A stretch of DNA of 64,000 nucleotides from JACVRW01 sp963820315 (GCA_963820315.1 CAWFZK010000020.1:1-64000); one strand, 5' to 3'; counted from the stretch's first letter, positions 8,898 to 17,926 are shown. Notes: generated by a model not told the origin, from the sequence alone. Made by a program: numbers and translations.

Positions 8898-10263
8898 CGC
8901 GACGACAGCCGACTCCGTCCAGTTGCTCGGGGAGGCGTTCTCCGGGACTGTCCTCGTCCCGGGCGATCCCGGCTACGACGAGGCCCGGAGAATTCACAAC
9001 CGCTTGATCGACAATCGTCCGGCGGTGATAGCGCGATGTCTGCACACGGCGGACGTCGTGGACGCTGTGAACCTCGGCAGGGAGGAGGGCCTCGAGATCT
9101 CGGTGCGCGGCGGCGGCCACAACGTTGCCGGCAAGGCGGTCACGGACGGGGGGCTGATGATCGACCTCTCGGTCATGAAGGGCATCCACGTCGACCCGGC
9201 GCGACGGACCGTCCGCGCGCAGGCCGGCGTCAGGGTCGGTGAGCTCGACCGTGCCGCCGCCGCCTTTGGGCTCGCGTCCCCGAGCGGCGTCATCTCGCTT
9301 ACCGGGATCGCGGGCCTCACCCTCGGCGGGGGGATCGCCTGGCTGATGGGCAAGTACGGGATGGCCGTCGACAACCTTCTCTCCGCCGAAGTCGTGCTTG
9401 CGTCCGGCGAGGTGGTCACCGCGAGCGAGGACACCGATGCCGACTTGTTCTGGGCGCTTCGCGGGGGTGGCGGCAACTTCGGCGTCGTTACGTCGTTCGA
9501 GTTCCGGGCGCACCCGGTCGCGAGCGTGCTCGGCGGTGTGGTGCTGCATCCTCTCGAGGCCGCGCCGCAACTCTTCTCGTTCTACCGCGACTTCGCCGCC
9601 GAGCTCCCGGACGAGCTCTCCACGCAGGCCGTGTTCGTGCATGCGCCCGATGGATCGGGGACCAAGCTCTGCGGAGTCGCTGTCTGTCACGCGGGCGACG
9701 ACGCCGATCGAGCCGAGGCCGACGTCCGCGCGCTCCGCGAGTTCGGCTCGCCGGTCGTGGACATGCTCCAGCGCATGCCGTACCCCGTCGTGAACACAGG
9801 GGTCGACTGGCTGTTCCCGGGCGCGTTCAACTATTGGAAGTCGGCCTTCTTCTCGGAGCTATCGGATCCGGCCGTCGAGGTGCTGGTCAGGGCGTTCGAG
9901 CGGGCCCCCAGCGAGCTCTGCTTGCTCGGCGTCGAGGACTTCCACGGTGCGGTCACGCGCGTCGCCCCCACAGCCACCGCCTACCCGCACAGGGAGCCCG
10001 GCTACAACCTCTTGCTGATCTCCCAATGGACCGACCCGGCCGACGCAGAGGCAGGAATCGCCTGGGCGCGCGAGTCCTTCGACGCGCTGTCCCCCTACAT
10101 GGCGGATCGCTCCTATACGAACTACCTGTCGGCCGACGCGCACGACCGCGTCCGCCAGGCCTACGGCCCCAACTACGAACGGCTCCTCGAGCTCAAGCGG
10201 CGCTACGACCCCGACAACCTGTTCAGGCTCAACCAGAACCTCGATCCGAACGGTCGAGCCTGA
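8887..10263 (+). CDS. FAD-binding oxidoreductase, berberine-bridge-enzyme family
   Basis: A 458-residue VAO/PCMH-fold flavoenzyme. The FAD domain shows ISVRGGGHNVAG with His78 in the position that forms the 8-alpha-histidyl FAD bond, followed by LTLGGGIAWLMGKYGM, where bicovalent relatives have Cys; only a single covalent link is therefore expected. FWALRGGGGNFGVVTSFEF is the conserved second FAD region, and the C-terminus (YDPDNLFRLNQNLDPN) is the BBE signature. Such enzymes oxidise sugars, alcohols or alkaloid-like substrates with oxygen. Two ATG codons sit at the start; both lie inside the preceding DUF4242 gene, indicating coupled translation. Confidence 0.88.
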   Translation: MMSSATTADSVQLLGEAFSGTVLVPGDPGYDEARRIHNRLIDNRPAVIARCLHTADVVDAVNLGREEGLEISVRGGGHNVAGKAVTDGGLMIDLSVMKGIHVDPARRTVRAQAGVRVGELDRAAAAFGLASPSGVISLTGIAGLTLGGGIAWLMGKYGMAVDNLLSAEVVLASGEVVTASEDTDADLFWALRGGGGNFGVVTSFEFRAHPVASVLGGVVLHPLEAAPQLFSFYRDFAAELPDELSTQAVFVHAPDGSGTKLCGVAVCHAGDDADRAEADVRALREFGSPVVDMLQRMPYPVVNTGVDWLFPGAFNYWKSAFFSELSDPAVEVLVRAFERAPSELCLLGVEDFHGAVTRVAPTATAYPHREPGYNLLLISQWTDPADAEAGIAWARESFDALSPYMADRSYTNYLSADAHDRVRQAYGPNYERLLELKRRYDPDNLFRLNQNLDPNGRA

Positions 10264-10333
10264 CCGGGCCCGCGCCAAGACAACATTCACGCTGCTGCAG
10301 TGCTGGAGCCGGGTGGGATGACCAACAGGATCG

Positions 10334-11551
10334 ATGTCGTCGATCATTGGCGCCGGCCAAGCCGGCCTCGCGGTGAGCCACGAGCTCACGCGTGCGGGCA
10401 TTGCCCACGTCGTGCTCGAGAGGGGCCAGGTGGGGCAAAGCTGGCGGGGGCGCTGGGACAGCTTCTGTCTGGTCACTCCGAACTGGTTCCTGCGGCTCCC
10501 CGGCTATCCCTACGACGGCGGCGACCCCGACGGCTTTATGCCCCGCGACGAGATCGTGTCCTACCTCGAGCGCTACGCGGCAGGGTTCGAAGCGCCGGTG
10601 CGAAAAGGTGTCGAGGTAATCTCGCTGCGGGCGGGGCCCGACGGCGGTTTCCTCCTGGAGACCTCGGCCGGGCAGATCGCGGCGCGGACGGTGGTCCTCA
10701 GCACCGGCGCCTTCCAGCGGCCCCACCGACCGGCCGCAGCGTCGACGCTGCCTACTGACCTGCTTCAGATCGATATCGAGGAGTACCTCAACCCGGCCGG
10801 CCTCCCTGCCGGCGCGGTGCTGGTGGTCGGGAGCGGCCAGTCCGGCTGCCAGATCGCCGAGGAGCTCCAGGAGGCCGGCCGCGACGTGTTCCTGGCCTGT
10901 GGGCGGGCTCCGTGGTTCCCCCGCAGACTCGGCGGCCGAGACCTCTCTTGGTGGGCGCTCGAGACGGGTTTCCTCGACGCGCCGCTCAGCTCGCTGCAAA
11001 GCCCGGCCGCCCGGCTCGCCGCCAACGTGCAGGCGACGGGGGCCGGCGGCGGCCATGACCTCCCCTACCGCACTCTCCGGAAGCTGGGCGTCACCCTGCT
11101 CGGTCACTTCCTCGGCGCCGAGGGCCGCCACGCCCGCTTCGCGCCGGACCTCGGCGAGAGCGTCGCCTGGGGCGATGAGCGGAATGCGCAACTCATGGAT
11201 CTGGTCCGAAAGCTGGTCACCGAACGCGGCCTGCCGCTGCCGGAGATCCCCGAGCCGGAACCGTTCTACGGCGAGGCGCCCGAGGAGCTGAACCTGAGCA
11301 GCTTCGGTGCGGCCGTATTCGCGGGTGGCTTTCGGCCCGACTACGAGTCCTGGGTCCGCGTCCCGGGAGCGTTCGACGAGCTCGGCTTCCCGGTCCACGA
11401 GGAAGGGGCCAGCACGGTCGCCCCGGGGCTCTACTTCTTCGGCGTCCACTTCCTCCGCAAGCGCAAGTCATCGCTCTTGAACGGGGTAGGCGAAGACGCC
11501 GCCATCGTCGCTCGCCAGATCGCCATGCGACAAGTCCAACCAGCCACGTGA
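10334..11551 (+). CDS. Flavin-containing monooxygenase-like FAD/NAD(P) oxidoreductase, probable 5' frameshift
   Basis: A 405-residue reading frame with the FAD motif GAGQAGLA at the very start and the NAD(P) motif VVGSGQSGCQIAEEL in the middle. The middle part (VVLSTGAFQRPHRP) and the C-terminal APGLYFFGVHFLRKRKSSLL are typical of flavin-containing and Baeyer-Villiger-like monooxygenases. The first beta strand is truncated: an ATG at 10318 reads MTNRIDVV and would join IIGAGQAGL perfectly if one G near 10342 were removed. A one-base insertion there is likely, with the true start at 10318 preceded by GGAG. Substrate unknown. Confidence 0.8.
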   Translation: MSSIIGAGQAGLAVSHELTRAGIAHVVLERGQVGQSWRGRWDSFCLVTPNWFLRLPGYPYDGGDPDGFMPRDEIVSYLERYAAGFEAPVRKGVEVISLRAGPDGGFLLETSAGQIAARTVVLSTGAFQRPHRPAAASTLPTDLLQIDIEEYLNPAGLPAGAVLVVGSGQSGCQIAEELQEAGRDVFLACGRAPWFPRRLGGRDLSWWALETGFLDAPLSSLQSPAARLAANVQATGAGGGHDLPYRTLRKLGVTLLGHFLGAEGRHARFAPDLGESVAWGDERNAQLMDLVRKLVTERGLPLPEIPEPEPFYGEAPEELNLSSFGAAVFAGGFRPDYESWVRVPGAFDELGFPVHEEGASTVAPGLYFFGVHFLRKRKSSLLNGVGEDAAIVARQIAMRQVQPAT

Positions 11552-11732
11552 GCTTGCCGACCGCTCCAGGCTCGCCGGTGGGGATCGATCAACGACGCGC
11601 GATCCGGCAGCGGCGAGTGCCTCGCTGTTGCTCTGCCCGATGAGCGGTCATTTACGCGAAAGTGATGGGCGGCGAGGGGAGCCGCGGAACGCAGGCGCCG
11701 ACCGCGCTAAGGCCCAGTCCCGAGGAGCCGCG

Positions 11733-12143
11733 TCACGAGTGGGCTTCGATCGCCTTCGCCGTATCGAGGAAATGGCGGAAGGCGGTTACCTCGCCGTCGG
11801 AGCCGAACTCATAGAGGTGAATCTCCTCGTCTAGGACTCGCTTCCCGGTGGCCTTGACGGTGAGGTCGTACTCGATCACTGCCGCGACGCGGCCGTCCCC
11901 CTCGAGGAATGAATGGGGGTTGAAGGACTTCATCTCGAAGTCTTCCTCGATGTCCTGGAAGAACCCGGCCGCCGCCGCCCGACCGCTGCGGGGCCTCATG
12001 TACGGGACGTCCTGATCCTGCGCAGCGTTCCCGGTCGGGTGATGCTCCCACCGAACGTCCTCCGCCAGGTGCTCGAGGATCGCGGGGATGTCCCCGCGAC
12101 CGAATGCCTCGTAGATCTGCTGCACGGTCTCGACGCTGCTCAT
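11733..12143 (-). CDS. SnoaL-like / NTF2-fold protein
   Basis: A 136-residue cone-shaped alpha+beta barrel protein: ETVQQIYEAFGRGDIPAILEH at the start, VRWEHHPTG next, and RVAAVIEYDLTVKATGKRVL leading to EIHLYEFGSDGEVTAFRHFL. These mark the SnoaL-like polyketide-cyclase/NTF2-like superfamily, many members of which have no known substrate. The ATG at 12143 is preceded by AAAGGAG at good spacing, which fixes the start. It stands alone between convergent and same-strand neighbours. Confidence 0.8.
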   Translation of the reverse strand: MSSVETVQQIYEAFGRGDIPAILEHLAEDVRWEHHPTGNAAQDQDVPYMRPRSGRAAAAGFFQDIEEDFEMKSFNPHSFLEGDGRVAAVIEYDLTVKATGKRVLDEEIHLYEFGSDGEVTAFRHFLDTAKAIEAHS

Positions 12144-12268
12144 CGGGTCTCCTTTCGCCCATATCGGGCTACCCGAGCAGCGTATCCTCGCCCGCCGGCA
12201 GCGCGGCGCCGGCACCAACGATTAGGCGCGCGCCGGGCGCCTGGGCATGAGGCTGCTCGTGGCTCGCG

Positions 12269-12730
12269 TCAAGCCGCCCGGCGCACCGGCTCGGCGGATG
12301 CTCGCGTGAGCCCGTGAAGGTCCAGGAGTGTCTCCCGGAACTGGGCGTAGCGCTCGCGACCGATCTCTTCGGTGAAGCGGCGCTCGATGTCGTCGAAGAT
12401 CTCCTGCGAGGTCGTCAGCGCCTCCCGGCCGTGCGGTGTGAGCTGGATGATCTTCGCGCGCCCGTCCGCCGGGTCGCGCACGCGCTCGACAAATCCGAGC
12501 CGCTCCAGGTCCGCCACCGCTTCGCCAACCGATTGCTTGGTGAAGCCCGATCGCTCGGCCAGGTCGGTGAGCCGGGAGCCGCCGTCGTCGATGTTTCCGA
12601 ACACGCAGCCGTGCGCCGGCCGCAGCTCCGCGAAGCCGAGCGCGGTCAGGCGGGTGAAGAGCTCTTCTGCGACGGCGTCTCTGACGCGGCTCAGCAGGGC
12701 GACGAGGGGGAGATCGGGTTGTGTGTCCAT
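12269..12730 (-). CDS. MarR-family transcriptional regulator
   Basis: A 153-residue winged-helix regulator. The DNA-binding part reads DLAERSGFTKQSVGEAV...LERLGFVERVRDPADGRAK, with the Asp-x-Arg of the wing (DPADGRAK), which is diagnostic for MarR. It is divergent from the exporter gene at 12817 and the 87-bp gap contains a strong inverted repeat, so it very probably represses the exporter and itself until a ligand releases it. A GTG two codons upstream is an alternative start. Confidence 0.9.
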   Translation of the reverse strand: MDTQPDLPLVALLSRVRDAVAEELFTRLTALGFAELRPAHGCVFGNIDDGGSRLTDLAERSGFTKQSVGEAVADLERLGFVERVRDPADGRAKIIQLTPHGREALTTSQEIFDDIERRFTEEIGRERYAQFRETLLDLHGLTRASAEPVRRAA

Positions 12731-12738
12731 GGTCACAG

Positions 12739-12781
12739 TTGGTAAGGCGGCCTGATGATTATGGTACGGTCGCCTTACAAG
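12739..12781. promoter_or_regulatory. Putative MarR operator
   Basis: Inverted repeat with perfect 8-bp arms GTAAGGCG (12742-12749) and CGCCTTAC (12771-12778). Similarity extends outward: the half sites are TTGGTAAGGCGGCC and, on the other strand, CTTGTAAGGCGACC. It lies between divergent marR and exporter starts and overlaps both promoter regions. Confidence 0.65.
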
Positions 12782-12816
12782 CTTACCTGACTAAGTCTCT
12801 GCTCGGAGGATTCGAA

Positions 12817-14397
12817 ATGCAACGCAAATGGTGGACCTTGCTCGTGGTGAGCGTGGCCACATTCATGCTCCTGCTCGACATCACGGTGGTCAACACTGCG
12901 TTGCCGGCGATCCAGGAGGACCTGAACGCCAGCTTCACCGAGCTGCAGTGGGTGATCGATGCCTACACGCTCGCGCTGGCCGCATTGGTGCTCACGGCCG
13001 GCTCCCTTGCCGACCGGCTGGGCCGGCGCCGGGTGTTTGCGATCGGCCTCGGGATCTTCTCGGTGTCGTCGCTGGCCGCCGGCCTGGCTCCTGATCCGAC
13101 CTTCCTCAATATCGCCCGCGCGATCCAAGGGATCGGCGGAGCGATCCTGTTCGCGGTATCCCTGGCGCTCGTCGCCCAGGAGTTCGCGGCCGGCCGCGAG
13201 CGCGGCACGGCGATGGGCATCTACGGCGCCACGATCGGCGTGTCGGTGGCGGTTGGACCGCTCGTGGGCGGTGCACTGGTCGACTCGCTGGGCTGGGAAT
13301 GGGTGTTCTTCATCAACGTGCCGGTGGGGATCGCTGCGATCGCTGCCACCTACACCAAGCTCCGCGAGAGCCGCGACCCGAACGCCACCCGTGTGGACTG
13401 GGCTGGCCTGGCGACCTTCAGCTCGGCGCTCTTCCTGCTCGTCTTCGGTCTCCTGAGAGGCAACGAGGAGGGTTGGGGCAGCACGTTCATCCTCGGGCTG
13501 CTCGGCGCCGCCGCCCTCCTGCTGGTGGCCTTCGTGGCGATCGAGAGCAGGGTCAAGCAGCCGATGCTGCCGTTGCGGCTCTTCCGCAAGCCCGCCTTCA
13601 CCGGCGTGCAGCTGGCGGCGCTGGGCGTGTCCGCCTCGATGTTCGCGCTGTTCCTGTACATCACGTTCTACCTGCAGAACCACCTCGGCCATTCGCCGCT
13701 CGAGGCGGGGTTGATCTACCTGCCGTTCACGGTGATCAGCTTCTTCGCAGCCGCTGCCGGCGGGGCGCTGCTGACGAAGCTACCCGCACGGGTGATCATG
13801 TCCGCCGGGTTGGGCCTGACCGGCGTGGGCCTCCTGCTGATGGGCGGGATCGACCCGGCCGACGAATGGACCGCGCTGCTCGGAGGCTTCCTGGTGGCCG
13901 GCGCGGGCGTCGGGCTGCTCAACCCGGTGATCGCCGACGTGGCCCTGAGCGTGGTGCCCAAGGAGCAGAGCGGCATGGCCGCCGGGATCAACGACACGTT
14001 CCGGCAGGTCGGAATCGCCGTGGGCATCGCGGCCTGGGGAGCGATCTTCCTCAGCCGCGGCGCGTCCGAGGTCGAGCAGCTCGCGGCCGGCACTCCCGCC
14101 GCGACCGGGGAGCGCCCCCGCCAGCTCATCGAGGCGGCATCGTCGGGCAACCTCGACGCCGCCACGGCCTCGATTCCGGCCGGTACCCGCGAAACGGTGG
14201 CGGACGCGGCGGGTCAGGGCTTCATCTCCGGCCTGAACGACATCATCATGCTCGGAGGGATCGTGTCACTGCTCGCCGCGGTCGCAGCGCTCTGGCTCGT
14301 GCGTGAGCGCGACATCGAGCGCGAAGCGCCGATCGAGCTGCCGGAGCCTCCGCTCACGTCCGAACAGCAGGCGCCGTTGCAGCCGACGGCCGCCTGA
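12817..14397 (+). CDS. MFS drug/proton antiporter, DHA2 (EmrB/QacA) family, 14 TM segments
   Basis: A 526-residue integral membrane exporter. It opens WWTLLVVSVATFMLLLDITVV, with the DHA2 motif D1 (LDITVVNTALPAI), then motif A (GSLADRLGRRRVF) and motif C-like glycines (GVSVAVGPLVGGALVD). About 14 hydrophobic segments follow. The start at 12817 has GGAGGA seven bases upstream. It is divergent from a MarR regulator with a shared operator and followed by a terminator hairpin, so it is a single-gene transcription unit presumably induced by a toxic compound. It should act in the cytoplasmic membrane. Confidence 0.9.
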   Translation: MQRKWWTLLVVSVATFMLLLDITVVNTALPAIQEDLNASFTELQWVIDAYTLALAALVLTAGSLADRLGRRRVFAIGLGIFSVSSLAAGLAPDPTFLNIARAIQGIGGAILFAVSLALVAQEFAAGRERGTAMGIYGATIGVSVAVGPLVGGALVDSLGWEWVFFINVPVGIAAIAATYTKLRESRDPNATRVDWAGLATFSSALFLLVFGLLRGNEEGWGSTFILGLLGAAALLLVAFVAIESRVKQPMLPLRLFRKPAFTGVQLAALGVSASMFALFLYITFYLQNHLGHSPLEAGLIYLPFTVISFFAAAAGGALLTKLPARVIMSAGLGLTGVGLLLMGGIDPADEWTALLGGFLVAGAGVGLLNPVIADVALSVVPKEQSGMAAGINDTFRQVGIAVGIAAWGAIFLSRGASEVEQLAAGTPAATGERPRQLIEAASSGNLDAATASIPAGTRETVADAAGQGFISGLNDIIMLGGIVSLLAAVAALWLVRERDIEREAPIELPEPPLTSEQQAPLQPTAA

Positions 14398-14420
14398 ACC
14401 CGGATCCACCTCGCCCTATG

Positions 14421-14449
14421 CCCGCAACGGCCATCGCGGCCGTTGCGGG
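14421..14449 (+). terminator. Hairpin terminator after the exporter gene
   Basis: Perfect 12-bp stem CCCGCAACGGCC / GGCCGTTGCGGG with a 5-base loop, 23 bp after the exporter stop. There is no T-run, as is common in high-GC actinobacteria. It also lies just beyond the convergent amidohydrolase gene, so it may serve both directions. Confidence 0.7.
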
Positions 14450-14460
14450 CGGTCGAGTTG

Positions 14461-16080
14461 TTACGGCGCGAGCGCAGCGAACGGTCGCTCGCCGTAGACG
14501 ACCCGGCCGCCGACGATCGTGAGGACTGACGTGAGCCCCCGGATCTCATCGACCGGAACCCGGAAGTAGTCCCGGCTGAGCACGATCAGATCGGCCAGGC
14601 GGCCGGGCTCGAGCGCGCCGATCCGGCCGTCAAGGCCCATGAACCAGTCGCATCGGCGCGTGGCCAGTGCCAGCGCCCGCTCGCGTGTGAGCCGCTGTTC
14701 AGCGGCCACGCCGCCGCGGTTGGGGATCGAGCTGCGCCCGCTCATCGTGTACCAGAGGTGCACGAACGGGGGGTACGGCGCCTCGCCAGGAGCGCCGCTG
14801 CCGAGGCAGGCGCGCGTGCCGCTCTCATAGATGCGCCGGTAGGGCGGGTACGACGGCACCCCGTTGACCGTGGGGTCGGTTGGGACGACGCCGGCGTCGA
14901 GCTCCCTGAGGCGCGTCAGGGCGTCGGGATTTGGCTCGCTCGGGCCGCCGCCCGGGTGCAGCATCCGCCAGCGCAGATCGGTAATCGCTGTGCGGGCGTT
15001 CACCTTCTCCCAGGCCTCGACCAGGCCGTGCTGTGTGGTCGGGCGGGACGCGGCGGCCTCGTACGCCCAGCCGCGGGCGGCGAGCCGGCTGAGCAGCCGG
15101 CGATACGGACCCGGCGGGTATACGCCGTTGGCTCCGGGAGTGATGACGTCGGGGCCTATCCCCCCGATACGCAGCAGGTCGTCGCCGACATTGCCGATCG
15201 CGTTCGCGCCGACCGGGAAGTTGAGCCGCACACGCGCGCCCAGGTCGCCTGCGCGGTACAGCGCGGTGATCGCCGCCGGGTCGCCGCCGCCTGGGTCATC
15301 CCAGGCGGTGAGGCCGTGCCGGTTGAGCTCGCGAACGAAGTGCCGCATGCACGACTGCCGCTCATCGAGCGCAAGCCCTTCCCGCTGCGCCTTGACCGCG
15401 CGCAGCGCACGGACGTTGGCCGGTCCCTTTACCTGCCCCGTCGCCACGCCCGCCGAGTCGCGCACGACCCCACGGTCGCCGACCGCGAGGCCTAGTCGCC
15501 GCAGTCCCAGGCTGCTCAGCTGCCCACCCGCGAAGCCGGCCGCTTGGAGGTAGACCGGATGGGCCGGTGCGATCGAGTCGAGCTCGCTCCTCGTGAGCAT
15601 GCCGGGGGTATCGAGCTGCGCGGCGTTCCAGCCGCGGCCGGTCGCCGCCAGCCAGCTCCCCGCCGGAGTCCGCCGCGCGCGATCGGCGACGATTCGCAAC
15701 GCCTCGACCCGTGTGTAAACGCCATCAAAGCGCGGGGACCGCGAGAAGCACTCCGTTGATCCCATGCGCAGGCCGCGGAGGCTGGCGTCTACCAGACCGG
15801 GGAGCACGCGGCGCCCGTCGAGGTCGATCTCGCGCGTCGTTGAGCCGGCGAGGCCCCGGATGCGGTCGTCGCTGCCGGAGGCGATGATCACCCCGTCGCG
15901 GATCGCAAGCGCCTCCGTGGTGGTACCGCGGCCGTCCATCGTGGTGATGCGCCCGTGGTGGACGATCAAGTCGGGCACCACGGCCGCCGGCTCGGGGTCC
16001 GAGTCGTCCGCCCGGATGAGCACGACGACGCCCGCGGCGACCACGAGCGCGCACGCACCGAGGACGAGCCATCTCCCCAT
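14461..16080 (-). CDS. Exported amidohydrolase-3-like pseudoenzyme (metal ligands lost)
   Basis: A 539-residue paralogue of the gene just upstream. It starts with a membrane anchor or signal (MGRWLVLGACALVVAAGVVV) and keeps the fold landmarks DLIVHHGRITTMDG, REIDLDGRRVLPGLVD and LEPGRLADLIVLSRDYF. The active site is not kept. Where the neighbour has GLIDGHIHG this protein has GLVDASLRG; where it has ETHVG this has EAAAS; where it has LATDAMNVAP this has LGSGAPGEAP. The HxH pair, a further His and the catalytic Asp are therefore absent, and hydrolysis is unlikely. A role as partner, binding protein or decoy is inferred. The ATG at 16080 with GGAG 7 bases before it is preferred to one at 16143. 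The gene follows its active paralogue in an operon. Confidence 0.8.
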   Translation of the reverse strand: MGRWLVLGACALVVAAGVVVLIRADDSDPEPAAVVPDLIVHHGRITTMDGRGTTTEALAIRDGVIIASGSDDRIRGLAGSTTREIDLDGRRVLPGLVDASLRGLRMGSTECFSRSPRFDGVYTRVEALRIVADRARRTPAGSWLAATGRGWNAAQLDTPGMLTRSELDSIAPAHPVYLQAAGFAGGQLSSLGLRRLGLAVGDRGVVRDSAGVATGQVKGPANVRALRAVKAQREGLALDERQSCMRHFVRELNRHGLTAWDDPGGGDPAAITALYRAGDLGARVRLNFPVGANAIGNVGDDLLRIGGIGPDVITPGANGVYPPGPYRRLLSRLAARGWAYEAAASRPTTQHGLVEAWEKVNARTAITDLRWRMLHPGGGPSEPNPDALTRLRELDAGVVPTDPTVNGVPSYPPYRRIYESGTRACLGSGAPGEAPYPPFVHLWYTMSGRSSIPNRGGVAAEQRLTRERALALATRRCDWFMGLDGRIGALEPGRLADLIVLSRDYFRVPVDEIRGLTSVLTIVGGRVVYGERPFAALAP

Positions 16081-16146
16081 AGGTCTTCTCCACCCGCCGG
16101 CCCGGCCACGGGGCGAGCCCGCGGCCGGGTCGGCCGGTTCCATCTC

Positions 16147-17844
16147 CTAATCGAGGTACCTGAAGCGACCGTCCGCATGCACGATACGTCCGTCGACGAT
16201 CGTGAGGTTCGAGCGGATGTCCTTGATCTCGCTGTCGGGGACCTTGAAGTAATCGTCGCTCAGGACGATCAGGTCGGCGTGACGCCCGGGCTCGAGCGAG
16301 CCGACGCGCCCCTCCTGGTCGATGAACCACCCGCACTCGACCGTCGCGTGACGAAGCGCCTCGGTGCGGGTCAGGCGCTGCTCCGGCGGGACGCCCATGA
16401 CGCCGGGCAGCATCGTCTGCCCGGTGGTCACGTACCACAGCGTTTGGAACGGAGCCCACGGCGCGACGTTCATCGCGTCGGTGGCGAGGCACATGTGTGC
16501 GCCGCTGTCCATGACGGTCTTGTAGCGCGGACCAGGCTGACCGTTGCGGACCGCCGAGAAGGTCAGCGCCCAACCGACGCCGAGGGCGTTGGCGCGGGCG
16601 AGCTGCGCATCGCTCGGCTCGTTGTTGTTGGGGTGCGCGATCCGCCACTTGAGCTTCGACACCGGGTAGACCGTGTTGCCCTCCTCGAAGCCGGCGAGCA
16701 GCGGGTCGAGGACGCCGACGTGCGTCTCGACGCTGAGCCGCTTGTTGGCTGCCGCGCGCGTGAACGTCGGGTAGTCGGGGTCGTCCGGCATCATGTCCTC
16801 GCCGGGCCCGAGGTACCGGAACATGTCGTCACCGAGGAAGCCGAACTCGTTGCGCATGTCCTGCTCCTGGCGCGGCCAGCCGCCGTAGCCGCTCATCGCG
16901 TTGAAGGCGATGCGCGCGTTCAGGCCGTGCTCGCGGTAGAGCGCCATGGCGCCCTCCTCGACGTGCGTGCCCTCGTTGATCGCGCCGATGGTGCTCCACG
17001 GTGCCGTGTTGCCGCCCGCGTCCTTCCAGGCGGTCAGGCCGCGGCTGTTGGCTTCGGCGATGAAGTCCCGCAGGCACCCCGCCTCGCCATCGATCCCGAG
17101 CTGGTCGAGCTGGGCGAGGATCGCCGCGTTGATCAGCGCGGTCGCCGGTGCGGTGACCGCCCCGGTCGGCCGGCCGTCGGGGCCGAGCGTGACGCCGGGC
17201 GAGGTCTCCGTGAGGCCCGCCGCGTTCAGCGCCGCCCTGTTGACGCGCGCGCCCGTGATGCCGCTGCCCTGGATCCACAGGGGATTGTTCGGCGCGACGG
17301 CGTTCAGCTCGTCATAGGTGAAGACCGTCGGGTCGTCGAGTTGGTTCAGGTTCCAGCCACCGGACGTCGTCCAGATCCAGCGGCCGTCGTCGAGCTCGTC
17401 GGCCTTCGCCCGGTACTTCGCCAGCGCTTCGGCGCGGCTGGTTACGAGGTCGAGCCGCACGACCTGGGTCCAGCAGTGGTAGCCCTCCCGCATGCCGTGG
17501 ATGTGGCCGTCGATCAGGCCGGGAAGCACGCGGCGGCCGTGGAGGTCGATGAGCTTCGTGCCGCGGCGGGCGAGCTTCCTGATCGAGCGCGTGCTGCCGG
17601 TCGCCATGATCTCGCCGTCGCGCAGCGCGATCGCCTCGACCGTCGAGTTGCGCTTGTCGACGGTCGAGATCTTCCCGTCGTAGAGAATCACCGTCGGCAC
17701 GCCGAGCGTGCCGAGGCTCACCCGGTCACCCCGATCGTTGTCTTGGCCGCCCGCGTTCGCGAGCACGGCGGTTGCTCCGGCCGCAACGGCGGCCGCTGCC
17801 AACACCGTTGCGGCTCGCCGGAATTTGCCTCGGGACCCATCCAT
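16147..17844 (-). CDS. Exported amidohydrolase family 3 (YtcJ-like) enzyme
   Basis: A 565-residue protein with an N-terminal hydrophobic export signal (RRAATVLAAAAVAAGATAVLA). The amidohydrolase-3 framework is complete: RVLPGLIDGHIHGMREG (HxH metal ligands), a second metal region VETHVGVLDP, KWRIAHPNNNEP, and the catalytic Asp region CLATDAMNVAPW. The C-terminal SLEPGRHADLIVLSDDYF is the usual signature. It should hydrolyse an amide, carbamate or related bond outside the cytoplasm; the substrate is unknown. GGAGGAG precedes the start. A promoter, a terminator-like leader hairpin and a dyad lie upstream, and the paralogous pseudoenzyme follows, so the two are probably cotranscribed and regulated at the leader. 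Confidence 0.85.
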   Translation of the reverse strand: MDGSRGKFRRAATVLAAAAVAAGATAVLANAGGQDNDRGDRVSLGTLGVPTVILYDGKISTVDKRNSTVEAIALRDGEIMATGSTRSIRKLARRGTKLIDLHGRRVLPGLIDGHIHGMREGYHCWTQVVRLDLVTSRAEALAKYRAKADELDDGRWIWTTSGGWNLNQLDDPTVFTYDELNAVAPNNPLWIQGSGITGARVNRAALNAAGLTETSPGVTLGPDGRPTGAVTAPATALINAAILAQLDQLGIDGEAGCLRDFIAEANSRGLTAWKDAGGNTAPWSTIGAINEGTHVEEGAMALYREHGLNARIAFNAMSGYGGWPRQEQDMRNEFGFLGDDMFRYLGPGEDMMPDDPDYPTFTRAAANKRLSVETHVGVLDPLLAGFEEGNTVYPVSKLKWRIAHPNNNEPSDAQLARANALGVGWALTFSAVRNGQPGPRYKTVMDSGAHMCLATDAMNVAPWAPFQTLWYVTTGQTMLPGVMGVPPEQRLTRTEALRHATVECGWFIDQEGRVGSLEPGRHADLIVLSDDYFKVPDSEIKDIRSNLTIVDGRIVHADGRFRYLD

Positions 17845-17864
17845 GGCGCGGCACTCTCCTCCGT

Positions 17865-17880
17865 CTGCAATCGTTTGCAG
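17865..17880. promoter_or_regulatory. Dyad before the amidohydrolase start
   Basis: CTGCAA-TCGT-TTGCAG, perfect 6-bp arms, 20 bp upstream of the start codon and just downstream of the leader hairpin on the minus strand. It could be a repressor operator of LacI or TetR type or part of the leader RNA fold. Confidence 0.45.
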
Positions 17881-17897
17881 TTCTTGCGATCTAAAAA

Positions 17898-17926
17898 CCC
17901 GAGTCCGGCGCGCGCCGGGACTCGGG
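17898..17926 (-). terminator. Intrinsic terminator in the amidohydrolase leader (possible attenuator)
   Basis: On the minus strand this is CCCGAGTCC paired with GGACTCGGG around a GC-rich centre, followed directly by TTTTT. It lies between the promoter at 17951-17980 and the amidohydrolase start, so transcription must read through it to express the operon. A 12-codon frame (ATG at 17929, TAG in the T-run) coincides with the hairpin. A regulated attenuator is inferred. Confidence 0.55.

Noticed and set aside
17898..17926. The GC palindrome as a terminator for plus-strand genes
   Set aside because: The T-run is on the minus-strand side and no plus-strand gene ends before it, so it can only act on minus-strand transcription.
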